Shown here: positions 11,464 through 19,032 of the stretch, piece by piece
How positions within the stretch are numbered: the stretch's first letter is position 1
How the letters are laid out: each line of letters begins with the position of its first letter
Source of the DNA: JAWKHR01 sp041394725
Lineage (GTDB): Bacteria > Acidobacteriota > Vicinamibacteria > Vicinamibacterales > SCN-69-37
Length of the DNA: 37,758 bases
Reading direction: 5' to 3'
NCBI GenBank assembly: GCA_041394725.1
Contig: JAWKHR010000058.1
Coordinates: 1 to 37,758, forward strand
Program-made: the position numbers and the translations under genes
The notes under the pieces: model-generated
Told to the model about the DNA's origin: nothing
Seen by the model: the letters and a program-made list of their open reading frames with translations, nothing else
Database searches by the model: none

Positions 11464-12360
11464 ATGTTCTTCATGCGCGCCGCCACCCGTCTCCTCCTGC
11501 CGCTGATCGTCCTGGCCCTCGCCGTCCCGGCGTGCTCCAAGGCGGACAGCGCGCCGCCCGTGGCCACCGTGTCCGTCGCGTTCAGCAAGGACCGCGTCGC
11601 CATCGGCAGTCCGCTCGACATCCAGTACCGGTTCGTCGTCGCGCCCGATGCGCGCATCGACGGCGACTACCGCGTCTTCGTCCACGTGCTCGACGACCGC
11701 GGCCAGCAGATGTGGACCGATGACCACGACCCGCCGGTGCCCACGTCGAAGTGGCGGCCGGGCGAGACCATCGAGTACACCCGGACCCGCTTCATTCCGA
11801 GCTTTCCCTTCCTGGGGCAGGCCACGGTCGTCGCCGGCCTCTATCGCGACAACGAGCGCCTGCCGCTGCAGGGCCTCGACCCGGCGGACCGGGAGTCGAC
11901 GAGCCGCGAGTACGTCGTCGGCCACCTCGACATCCTCGCGCAGGTGGAGAACGTCGCCCTCTGGCGCAAGTCCGGCTGGCATCCGGTGGAGTTCTCGCCC
12001 ACCGACACCGCCCTGGACTGGGAGTGGACGGAGAAGGTCGCGACGCTGTCGTTCAAGAACCCCCGGAAGGACATCACCTTCTTCCTGGAGTACGACGCCC
12101 GGCCCGACGTCTTCCCGGATCGCCCCCAGACGGTCACCGTCTCGGTGGGCGGGAAGCCCGTTTACACTTTTGCAGCCGACCAGACCGAGCTGACCCTCCA
12201 CCGAATCCAGATTGCCGCCCCGGACCTGGGTGACGGGGACATGGTGGAGATGCAAATCGAAGTGGACAAGACATTTGTGCCCGCCCAGACGGGTGGTGGC
12301 GCCCGTGATACACGGGAATTGGGCATCCGGGTCTATCACACCTTCGTCGAAGTCCGATAA
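11464..12360 (+). CDS. Lipoprotein of unknown function
   Basis: The 298-residue product has a signal peptide ending in a lipobox-like ALAVPAC, so it is probably anchored in an envelope membrane. The mature part looks all-beta. The first half (about 30-150) includes YRVFVHVLDDRGQQMWTDDH and a WRPGETIEYT stretch. The second half (about 160-298) has TFFLEYDARPDVF and repeated beta-strand patterns reminiscent of sugar-binding or Ig-like sandwiches. I do not recognise a named family or catalytic residues. It is 8 bases upstream of an SLT transglycosylase on the same strand and probably cotranscribed, suggesting an envelope role. An in-frame ATG at 11473 is an alternative start. Confidence 0.8.
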   Translation: MFFMRAATRLLLPLIVLALAVPACSKADSAPPVATVSVAFSKDRVAIGSPLDIQYRFVVAPDARIDGDYRVFVHVLDDRGQQMWTDDHDPPVPTSKWRPGETIEYTRTRFIPSFPFLGQATVVAGLYRDNERLPLQGLDPADRESTSREYVVGHLDILAQVENVALWRKSGWHPVEFSPTDTALDWEWTEKVATLSFKNPRKDITFFLEYDARPDVFPDRPQTVTVSVGGKPVYTFAADQTELTLHRIQIAAPDLGDGDMVEMQIEVDKTFVPAQTGGGARDTRELGIRVYHTFVEVR

Positions 12361-12368
12361 GAAGGGGG

Positions 12369-13031
12369 ATGGCCAGATTTCTCGCCCGCGTGGTGGCCAC
12401 GGCGGCGGTCCTGCTGCTGGCTCGTCCGGCGGCGGCCGACATCGTCAAGTTCACCAACGGCCGCACCATGACGGTCGAAATGTGCCGGTTCGAGGATGAC
12501 GTCGCGATCCTCTACCTCCGGGGCGGCGGCGAAATCCGGATGGACAAGGACCTCATCGACGAGCTGCTGCCGGACGAGATTCCCTACGTCGAGGCCGTCG
12601 GCATCGAGGCCCTGGACGCCTCGCCGGCCGCGCATCGGGCTCCGCTCAGTCGGGCCGCGATTCGCAGCCTGGTCGATCAGGCCGCCAGCCGCTGGGGCGT
12701 ACCGCTCCCGCTGGCGCACGCCCTGGTCACCGTCGAATCGAACTACAACCCCCGGGCCATCTCGAACAAGGGCGCGATGGGGCTGACCCAGCTCATGCCG
12801 GCCACGGCCGAGCAGTACGGGGTCCGTGACCCGTTCGACGAACAGGAGAACCTCGAGGCGGGGATGCGGCACCTCCGGTACCTCCTCGAGCTCTTCAGCG
12901 GGGATCGGTATCGCGCCCTGGCGGCCTACAACGCCGGCGAAGGCGCCGTCCGGCGCTACGGCGCGGTGCCGCCGTACCGCGAGACCCAGAACTACGTGCG
13001 GCGCATCCTCGCGATCGCGCAGGGTCGGTAG
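12369..13031 (+). CDS. Secreted SLT-family lytic transglycosylase
   Basis: Predicted periplasmic muramidase of 220 residues. It has a signal peptide (about 1-23, ending ARPAAA), an N-terminal segment with FTNGRTMTVEM and GGGEIRMDKDLI that looks like the small DUF4124/SH3-like leader seen in related proteins, and an SLT domain from about residue 95. The catalytic Glu is in VTVESNYNPRAIS. GAMGLTQLMPATA and ALAAYNAGEGAV are the usual family motifs, so the active site looks complete. The GAAGGGGG run directly abuts the ATG, which is unusually close for a ribosome site, but no better in-frame start exists. The lipoprotein gene ends 8 bases before it. Confidence 0.93.
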   Translation: MARFLARVVATAAVLLLARPAAADIVKFTNGRTMTVEMCRFEDDVAILYLRGGGEIRMDKDLIDELLPDEIPYVEAVGIEALDASPAAHRAPLSRAAIRSLVDQAASRWGVPLPLAHALVTVESNYNPRAISNKGAMGLTQLMPATAEQYGVRDPFDEQENLEAGMRHLRYLLELFSGDRYRALAAYNAGEGAVRRYGAVPPYRETQNYVRRILAIAQGR

Positions 13032-13080
13032 CGACCGGTAGCCCGGCGCGCCGGGTGCCGGCGGCCCCGGGCGCCGGCGC

Positions 13081-13115
13081 GCAGGACCGTTCGCCGCCGC
13101 AGGCACGGGTCCTGC
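13081..13115 (+). other. Inverted repeat between the SLT gene and the pilus operon
   Basis: GCAGGACC (13081-13088) and GGTCCTGC (13108-13115) form a perfect 8-bp stem with a 19-base loop, 50 bases after the SLT stop. There is no proper T-tract. It could be a weak terminator or nothing. The rest of the 237-base gap (13032-13268) is GC-rich, contains a loopless palindrome at 13042-13055, and shows no convincing promoter. Confidence 0.35.
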
Positions 13116-13268
13116 ACACTTCTGCTCAGCCGATTGGGTAAACTGACGGTCTAAAGCCGCAGGAATCCCGGATGCCGGGCGGCCGTTGGCCGGGACGCCC
13201 CGGGGGCAGAGGCTCCGGAGGCGTCAGGCCGACGTGCCGGCCGAGCCGGTCGGGAGAGCGGAGAGACC

Positions 13269-14489
13269 GTGGAATACCGCTGCAGGGTGGCGACGGCGGG
13301 TGGTCAGGTGATGGAGACCACCTTCGTCGCGGAGAACGAAGCGCGGCTGCGCCTGGAGCTGGAAGAGAAGGGGCTGTACCTTCTCTCGATCCAGGGGGGC
13401 GGGGGCCTGCGCGTCGGCGGGATGCGACTCGCCCTGCCGCGCCGGCGCCGGATCAGGCCGGCCGAGTTCATCGTCTTCAACCAGGAAATGGCGACCCTGC
13501 TCAAGGCGGGCCTGCCGCTGGTCCAGTCGCTCGACATCCTGCGCAAGCGCGTGCCGAACCCCATGTTCAAGTCGGCGCTGGACGACATCTACGAGAAGGT
13601 GCGGTCCGGGTCGTCGATTTCCGACGCATTCGCGTCGCAGGGCGAGCTGTTCTCGGGGGTCTACACCGCGTCGCTGATGGCGGGCGAGAAGAGCGGCAGC
13701 CTCGAGCAGGTCATCCGCCGCTACGTCGCGCACATCAAGGTGCTGGCGCGAGTCCGGGCCACGGTGATCTCGGCGCTCATCTACCCGGCCATCCTGGTGG
13801 TCCTGTCGATGGTCGTGGTGGGCCTCATCGTCTTCCGGGTCGTGCCGGAGTTCGCGCTCTTCTACGAGCAGTTCGGGCGGGGCGCGCAGCTGCCGCTCTC
13901 GACCCGGGTCGTGGTGGCGCTGTCGAACCACCTGGTGGGCAGCGGCGGCCTCATCATCGGCGCGATCGTGGCGCTGGTGGTCGGCAGCGTCCTCTGGTTC
14001 CGGCAGCCCGCCCAGCGGCGGCGCCTGCACGCGTGGATCCTGCGGCTGCCGTATTTCGGCCCGCTCGCGCGCAAGTTCGCCACGGCCCAGGTCTCGCGCA
14101 CGCTGGCGACGCTGCTCGCCGGCGGCATCCCGCTGGTCAACGCGCTGGACATCAGCGCGCGCTCGACGGGCAACCGGTCGATCGCCGACAAGCTGGCGGT
14201 CGTCGCCAAGCAGGTCCGGGAGGGCGGCAGCCTGGCGCAGTCGCTCTCCGAGCAGGACCTGTTCCCGCACGTCGCGGTCGAGATGGTGGAGGTCGGCGAG
14301 TCGACGGGCGCGCTGGCGGAGATGCTCAACAGCGTGGCCGACTTCTACGACGAAGAGAACGAGACGAGCCTGACGCGCTTTTCGAACATCATCCAGCCTC
14401 TCATGCTGATCATCATGGGCGTGGTGATCGCCGGGCTGCTGATGTCCCTGTACATGCCCCTGTTCCAGATTTCGGCGCTGCGGTCCTGA
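13269..14489 (+). CDS. pilC: Inner-membrane platform protein of a T4P/T2SS machine (PilC/GspF)
   Basis: PilC/GspF is the polytopic inner-membrane platform that couples the assembly ATPase to pilin polymerisation. The 406-residue product has a short N-terminal cytoplasmic region (MEYRCRVATAGGQVM), then two T2SSF repeats: FIVFNQEMATLLKAGLPLVQSLD (first repeat, about residue 70) and FATAQVSRTLATLLAGGIPLVNALD (second, about residue 275). Membrane segments lie near 164-195, 228-250 and 375-400. The GTG at 13269 is supported by GGAG five bases upstream. It opens an operon with tight spacing; pilB follows after 4 bases. T4P and T2SS homologues cannot be separated from this protein alone, so the symbol is by analogy with the PilM-N-O-P neighbours. 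Confidence 0.93.
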   Translation: MEYRCRVATAGGQVMETTFVAENEARLRLELEEKGLYLLSIQGGGGLRVGGMRLALPRRRRIRPAEFIVFNQEMATLLKAGLPLVQSLDILRKRVPNPMFKSALDDIYEKVRSGSSISDAFASQGELFSGVYTASLMAGEKSGSLEQVIRRYVAHIKVLARVRATVISALIYPAILVVLSMVVVGLIVFRVVPEFALFYEQFGRGAQLPLSTRVVVALSNHLVGSGGLIIGAIVALVVGSVLWFRQPAQRRRLHAWILRLPYFGPLARKFATAQVSRTLATLLAGGIPLVNALDISARSTGNRSIADKLAVVAKQVREGGSLAQSLSEQDLFPHVAVEMVEVGESTGALAEMLNSVADFYDEENETSLTRFSNIIQPLMLIIMGVVIAGLLMSLYMPLFQISALRS

Positions 14490-14493
14490 GGTC

Positions 14494-16140
14494 ATGAGCG
14501 AAGTCGCCCCCCAGTCCCCCGAGACGTTGTACACGGAACCGGATGCCCCGGCGGTCGACCGCGTCGCCGAGGAGGTGTCCGCGCGCCGCCTGGCCACGCG
14601 GTATCAGCTCGAGTTCGTCGATCTGGAGCACTTCCACATCGACCACGCGCTGTTCCGGAGCATCCCGGCCGACCTGATGCTGCGCTACGGCTTCGTGCCG
14701 TACCGGCGCGAGGGCCAGACGCTGCTGATCGTCGTGAGCGATCCGACCGACCTGCAGACGATCGACGAGGTCGGCGTCCAGCTCGGGACGCCGGTCCGCG
14801 TGTGCGTCGGCACCGCGTCGTCGATCCAGGCGATCCTCAAGAAGTCGGAGAGCTCGACCCGGGTGCTCGAGGAGGCCACCGAGGGCTTCCAGATGCAGAT
14901 CCTCCGTGAGGACGACACGGGGGAGGAGAGCCTCACGGTCGACAAGCTCACGTCGGACGCGAGCCCGGTCATCCGGCTCGTGGACTCGATGGTCTTCACC
15001 GCGCTGCAGCGGCGCGCGTCGGACATCCACATCGAGACGCAGGACGACGCGGTGCACGTGAAGTACCGGATCGACGGCGTACTGCAGGCGGCGATGAAGC
15101 CGATCGACAAGCGGCATCACAGCACGATCATCTCGCGCATCAAGGTCATGGCCGAGCTGGACATCGCCGAGAAGCGCATCCCGCAGGACGGGCGGTTCAA
15201 GCTGCGCGTGCGCGGGAAGGCGATCGACTTCCGCGTGTCGATCATGCCGAGCGTACACGGCGAGGACGCGGTCATCCGCATCCTCGACAAGGAGTCGATC
15301 AGCGAGCAGTTCACCGAGCTGCGCCTCGACATCCTCGGCTGGCCCGAAGAGGAGATGCGGCGCTTCCGGAAGTACATCCGCGAGCCCTACGGCATGGTGC
15401 TCGTGACGGGGCCGACCGGATCGGGCAAGACCACCACGCTCTACGCGGCGCTCTCGGAAATCAAGTCGATCGAGGACAAGATCATCACGATCGAGGACCC
15501 GGTCGAGTACCAGCTCAAGGGGATCACGCAGATCCCGATCAACGAGAAGAAGGGGCTGACGTTCGCCCGCGGGCTGCGGTCCATCCTGCGGCACGACCCG
15601 GACAAGATCATGGTCGGCGAGATCCGCGACCCCGAGACCGCGCAGATCGCGATCCAGTCCGCGCTCACCGGCCACCTCGTGTTCACGACCGTCCACGCCA
15701 ACAACGTCATCGACGTGCTGGGCCGGTTCCTCAATATGGGCGTCGAGCCGTACCAGTTCGTCTCGGCCCTCAACTGCGTCCTCGCCCAGCGCCTGGTGCG
15801 GCGGATCTGCGAGGATTGTAAAGAACCCGTAAAAATCTCGCGGGAGCAGCTCCAGGAGTCCGGGATGGACCCGGCCCTCGCGGATACTCAGACGTTCTAT
15901 GAAGGGAAGGGCTGCATCGAGTGCGGCGGCACCGGCTTCAAGGGCCGGACGTCGATTTGCGAGCTGATGGACCTGACGGACAAGATTCGGGACATGATCC
16001 TCGACCGCCGGCCGACGTCCGAGATCAAGCGGGCGGCCCGCGACGAGGGCATGACGTTCCTGCGCCAGTGCGCGGTCGGGCTGGTGCTCGACGGGGTGAC
16101 GACGCTGCGCGAAATCAACAAGGTCACCTTCGTCGAGTGA
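14494..16140 (+). CDS. pilB: Pilus/secretion assembly ATPase (PilB/GspE)
   Basis: Hexameric ATPase that powers pilin extraction and assembly. The 548-residue protein has an N-terminal MshEN/T2SSE-N domain (about 25-130), a linker, then the motor domain. It has Walker A GPTGSGKTT (about 307-315), an Asp box in TIEDPVEYQ, Walker B IMVGEIRDPETA (about 370), and the His box TTVHAN. The zinc-binding tetracysteine is present as CEDC (about 438) and CIEC (about 473), typical of extension ATPases and absent from PilT retraction ATPases. Start ATG 14494 follows AGG. No pilT-like gene is in the window. GAGG at the end of the reading frame doubles as the ribosome site for pilM. Confidence 0.95.
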   Translation: MSEVAPQSPETLYTEPDAPAVDRVAEEVSARRLATRYQLEFVDLEHFHIDHALFRSIPADLMLRYGFVPYRREGQTLLIVVSDPTDLQTIDEVGVQLGTPVRVCVGTASSIQAILKKSESSTRVLEEATEGFQMQILREDDTGEESLTVDKLTSDASPVIRLVDSMVFTALQRRASDIHIETQDDAVHVKYRIDGVLQAAMKPIDKRHHSTIISRIKVMAELDIAEKRIPQDGRFKLRVRGKAIDFRVSIMPSVHGEDAVIRILDKESISEQFTELRLDILGWPEEEMRRFRKYIREPYGMVLVTGPTGSGKTTTLYAALSEIKSIEDKIITIEDPVEYQLKGITQIPINEKKGLTFARGLRSILRHDPDKIMVGEIRDPETAQIAIQSALTGHLVFTTVHANNVIDVLGRFLNMGVEPYQFVSALNCVLAQRLVRRICEDCKEPVKISREQLQESGMDPALADTQTFYEGKGCIECGGTGFKGRTSICELMDLTDKIRDMILDRRPTSEIKRAARDEGMTFLRQCAVGLVLDGVTTLREINKVTFVE

Positions 16141-16148
16141 GGCCGCGC

Positions 16149-17090
16149 GTGTCCTCTTACTGGTATCGAGCCGCCGCGCCCAGGGTTGCCGTCGAGATCG
16201 GCCGCCGGCGCATCAACGTCGTCGCCGTCGATCGGACGGGGACCGGCACCGTCATCGACGCCTATGCGTCCGAGCCGCTGCCCGACGGCGCCGTCACGCC
16301 GGCGCTCGGGGGGACGAACGTCCCGGACACGGGCGTCGTCGCCGACGCGCTGCGCCGGGCGCTCGACCGCGCGGGTCTCGGGTCCACGTCGCGCGCCGCG
16401 CTGGTCGTGCCCGACAGCGTGGCCCGCGTCACGCTCCTGCCGTTCGAGCAGATGCCCGCGCGTGCCGCGGACCTGGATCAGCTGGTTCGCTGGCAGCTGC
16501 GCAAGGCCACGCCATTCCCGCTCGACGAGGCGGTCGTCGGTCACGTCGTCGCCAACCGCGCCGGCGGGCAGACGACGCTGGCCGCGGTCGCCGCCCGGCG
16601 CGACGTGATGGCGCAGTACGAGGCGGTGGCCGCCGCGGCCGGCCTGCACGCCGGCATCGTGGACCTGGCGAGCTTCAACGTGATGAACGCGGTCATCGGC
16701 GCCGGCGCGGCGCCGGCGGCCGACTGGCTGCTGGTCCACCTGGCGGCCGACGCGACGACGCTCGCGATCCTGCGCGGCGAGGATCTGATGTTCTACCGGC
16801 ATCGGCCGGCGGTCGACCAGGAGCCGCTCAGCGCGCTCGTCCACCAGACGGCGATGTATCACGAGGACCGCCTGGGCGGCGACAAGTTCGCCCGCGTCTG
16901 GCTGTGCGGCGCGGCTTCGACCGCCGAGCACGTCCGCTCGGAGATCGCCGAGCGGCTGGGCGTCCCGGCCGAGAGCGTGGACGTCCGCCCCGCGGCCGCG
17001 TTCCGCCAGGAGGTGTCGGTCTCGTCGGAAATCCTCGACGCGCTCGCGCCGTCGGTCGGCGTGCTGCTGCGCGAGCGGAAGGCGGCGTGA
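16149..17090 (+). CDS. pilM: Actin-like pilus assembly protein PilM
   Basis: PilM is a cytoplasmic actin/FtsA-fold protein that binds the N-terminal tail of PilN and links the assembly ATPase to the inner-membrane ring. The product is 313 residues. Visible features are an N-terminal strand with VAVEIGRRRINVVAV (phosphate-1-like), VVPDSVARVTLLPF, a QLVRWQLRKATPFPLDE stretch typical of the family, and a C-terminal region with RVWLCGAAST (adenosine-type Gly motif). It starts at GTG 16149, 8 bases after pilB, using TGAGG that includes the pilB stop. The frame is open further upstream inside pilB, but without homology. pilN follows after 10 bases. Confidence 0.87.
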   Translation: MSSYWYRAAAPRVAVEIGRRRINVVAVDRTGTGTVIDAYASEPLPDGAVTPALGGTNVPDTGVVADALRRALDRAGLGSTSRAALVVPDSVARVTLLPFEQMPARAADLDQLVRWQLRKATPFPLDEAVVGHVVANRAGGQTTLAAVAARRDVMAQYEAVAAAAGLHAGIVDLASFNVMNAVIGAGAAPAADWLLVHLAADATTLAILRGEDLMFYRHRPAVDQEPLSALVHQTAMYHEDRLGGDKFARVWLCGAASTAEHVRSEIAERLGVPAESVDVRPAAAFRQEVSVSSEILDALAPSVGVLLRERKAA

Positions 17091-17100
17091 GGCGCCGGCG

Positions 17101-17775
17101 ATGCTGAGAAACAACCTTTCCAGCCGGCCGTTCTACAACGAGCGCGCGGTGTCGCTCGTCCTCGGCGCGGTCGCGCTCGTCGCGCTGGCGTTGACGGCCT
17201 ACAACGCCACCGAGATCTACGGGCTCTCGCGCCAGCGAGCCGCACTCCACGCCGACGTGACGCGCGACAGCGAGGCCACCGCCGACATCCGGCAGCAGAC
17301 GTCCACGATCCGCACCGGCCTCGAGGTACCGGTGCTCAGCGGCCTGCTGGTCTCCACGCAGGAGGCCAACTCCCTGATCGACCAGCGCACGTTCTCCTGG
17401 ACGGTGCTGTTCGACTACGTCGGCCGGACCCTGCCGTACGACGTCCGTCTCGTCGCCGTCGCCCCGTTGCTCGACAGGGGCCGCTTCATGGTCAAGATGA
17501 TCGTGGTGGCGCGGCAGCCCGAGGACCTCGAGACCTTCTTCGCGGCGCTCCGCGAAACCGGCGCGTTCTCCGACGTCACTTCGACCGCCGAGCAGGTCCA
17601 GGACGACGGCACGCTGCGCGCCGACGTCCAGGCGGCCTACACGCCGCCGAAGCTCGCGACCCCGCCTGGCAAGACGGGCGACGCCCCGGCGGCCGGCCCT
17701 GCGGCTCCGGCCGGCGAGGCACCGGCCGCCAGGACGCCCGGCCGCACGAACGGCACGACGGGGGGCCGGCCATGA
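17101..17775 (+). CDS. pilN: Inner-membrane pilus assembly protein PilN
   Basis: PilN is a bitopic protein whose cytoplasmic N-terminus binds PilM and whose periplasmic ferredoxin-like domain pairs with PilO. The 224-residue protein begins with the family-typical MLRNNLSSRPFYNER, followed by one membrane helix (about 18-38), a short coiled coil and an alpha/beta domain (about 85-175). The last ~45 residues are a Pro/Ala/Gly-rich tail (PAAGPAAPAGEAPAAR) not usual in PilN, which may be a disordered periplasmic linker. ATG 17101 is preceded by TGAGG, which overlaps the pilM stop. Its own stop overlaps the pilO ATG by 4 bases (ATGA), indicating coupled translation. Confidence 0.83.
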   Translation: MLRNNLSSRPFYNERAVSLVLGAVALVALALTAYNATEIYGLSRQRAALHADVTRDSEATADIRQQTSTIRTGLEVPVLSGLLVSTQEANSLIDQRTFSWTVLFDYVGRTLPYDVRLVAVAPLLDRGRFMVKMIVVARQPEDLETFFAALRETGAFSDVTSTAEQVQDDGTLRADVQAAYTPPKLATPPGKTGDAPAAGPAAPAGEAPAARTPGRTNGTTGGRP

Positions 17776-18365
17776 GCCTCTGGAAGCGCGTCTATGTCGA
17801 ACGCCGCGCCGTCGTCCTGCCGCTCATCGCGCTGCTCGTCGCCAACGTCGCGGCGCTGGCGCTCGGCGTATTCCCGTTGCGGCAGAGTGTCGCGAACGCG
17901 CAGGACGAGGCCTACCGGGCCACCACCGGCCTCGAGGCGGCACGCCGGGACAACCAGTCGGCGCGCACCGCGCGCGTCCGCAAGGACGAGGCCGACGTCG
18001 AGCTGACGAAGTTCTACACGGACGTCCTGCCGAAGAGCCCGGCCGAGGCGAGCTACCTCACGCACCTGTGGCTGCAACTGCGCGCGCGCCGCTACAACCT
18101 GGACTTCCAGACCGGCTTGTACAAGGTCGAGCCGCTGCGCGAGAGCCGCCTGTCGAAGGCGTCTGGCAACGTGCTGCTGCGCGGCACCTACGCGGACATC
18201 CGGCGGTTCCTCTACGACGTCGAGACCGCGCAGGAGTTCATCGTGGTCGAGAAGGTCGAGCTCGGGGAGAGCGGCAGCCTGCAGGACAGCGCCGGCGGCA
18301 TCGTCGCGGTGACCCTCGACGTGGCGACGTATTTCGTCACGCCCGGCGGCGGGGGAGAGAAGTAG
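17772..18365 (+). CDS. pilO: Inner-membrane pilus assembly protein PilO
   Basis: The 197-residue product has the PilO/GspM layout: a short basic N-terminus (MSLWKRVYVERRA), one membrane helix (about 14-35), a coiled coil rich in Arg/Ala/Glu (about 40-85) and a ferredoxin-like periplasmic domain with GTYADIRRFLYDVE. PilO heterodimerises with PilN and aligns PilP and the secretin. Sequence conservation in this family is low, so the call rests on architecture and position. It overlaps pilN by 4 bases and is followed one base later by the pilP-like gene. Confidence 0.8.
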   Translation: MSLWKRVYVERRAVVLPLIALLVANVAALALGVFPLRQSVANAQDEAYRATTGLEAARRDNQSARTARVRKDEADVELTKFYTDVLPKSPAEASYLTHLWLQLRARRYNLDFQTGLYKVEPLRESRLSKASGNVLLRGTYADIRRFLYDVETAQEFIVVEKVELGESGSLQDSAGGIVAVTLDVATYFVTPGGGGEK

Positions 18366-18366
18366 C

Positions 18367-18981
18367 GTGCAGATTCTTCCGCCGCCCGGTCCGCAGCGCA
18401 CGCGTCAGATCGTCCTGCTGGCCGTGATGCTCGTGGTCCTCGCGATCTTCGGCTGGCGCCAGTTCGGCCCCGCGCCGACTGCCAACCCGATCTCGTCGTC
18501 CAATCCCGTGGCAGCGGCGGGTGGCGCCGACCCGTCAGGCGTGCTGCCGGAGCAGGTGAAGCTCGGCGAACTCGAGCCGGTGCCGGTCGAGCCGAGCGGC
18601 GATCGCAACCTGTTCCGCTTCGGGATGAAACCCGCTCCGCCGCCTCCTCCCAGGCAGGAGCTGCCGCCGCCGGTGAGCACGCCGCCGCCGACGCCGGTGC
18701 CCACGGGGCCGCCGGCGATTCCGCTCAAGGCCGTGGGGCGTTACGTGGTGCCGTTTCCGGTGGGCATCGTGAAGGACCCGGTGACGGGCCGGGACGTGCA
18801 GGCCGTCGAGAACCGGCCGGTCGTGACGCTCAAGGACCCCGCGACGGGCCGGATCATCCAGGCCTACGAGGGCATGATCGTCGACGGGAAGTACAAGGTG
18901 CTGAAGATCGGGCTTCAGTCGGTCGAAATGTCTTATTTGGATGGGTCCGGCTATCGGCGGATCCCGATCGGCGGCTCGTAA
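18367..18981 (+). CDS. PilP-like periplasmic/inner-membrane protein
   Basis: The 204-residue protein has an N-terminal membrane anchor (IVLLAVMLVVLAIFGW), a long Pro-rich linker (about 75-115, with PPPPPPRQELPPP) and a small C-terminal beta domain with KAVGRYVVPFPVGIV and LKIGLQSVEMSYLDGSG. That matches the PilP/GspC plan, a homology-region domain that contacts the secretin N0 domain. It is anchored by a helix rather than a lipobox. Two DPxTG motifs (KDPVTGRD and KDPATGRI) lie in the C-terminal part. Start GTG 18367 is preceded by GGGGGAGAG. The PilP name is positional, so moderately sure. Confidence 0.7.
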   Translation: MQILPPPGPQRTRQIVLLAVMLVVLAIFGWRQFGPAPTANPISSSNPVAAAGGADPSGVLPEQVKLGELEPVPVEPSGDRNLFRFGMKPAPPPPPRQELPPPVSTPPPTPVPTGPPAIPLKAVGRYVVPFPVGIVKDPVTGRDVQAVENRPVVTLKDPATGRIIQAYEGMIVDGKYKVLKIGLQSVEMSYLDGSGYRRIPIGGS

Positions 18982-18999
18982 GTCGGCAGGCGCCGCGAC

Positions 19000-19018
19000 C
19001 CGGGGGCGGATCCCCCGG
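19000..19018 (+). other. Intra-operon hairpin before the secretin gene
   Basis: CCGGGGG (19000-19006) and CCCCCGG (19012-19018) form a perfect 7-bp GC stem with a 5-base loop, 14 bases before the secretin ATG. There is no T-tract. It could slow ribosomes, protect mRNA or mark a processing site between the inner-membrane and outer-membrane parts of the operon. Confidence 0.45.
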
Positions 19019-19032
19019 CCAGACGTCAGGAG

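Noticed and set aside
13042..13055. Palindrome CCCGGCGCGCCGGG as terminator of the SLT gene
   Set aside because: No loop and no T-tract; such palindromes are common by chance at this GC content.
13116..13160. Sigma-54 or sigma-70 promoter for the pilus operon
   Set aside because: TAAACT and TCTAAA resemble -10 boxes but no -35 lies at the right distance, and no TGGCAC-N5-TTGC element is present.
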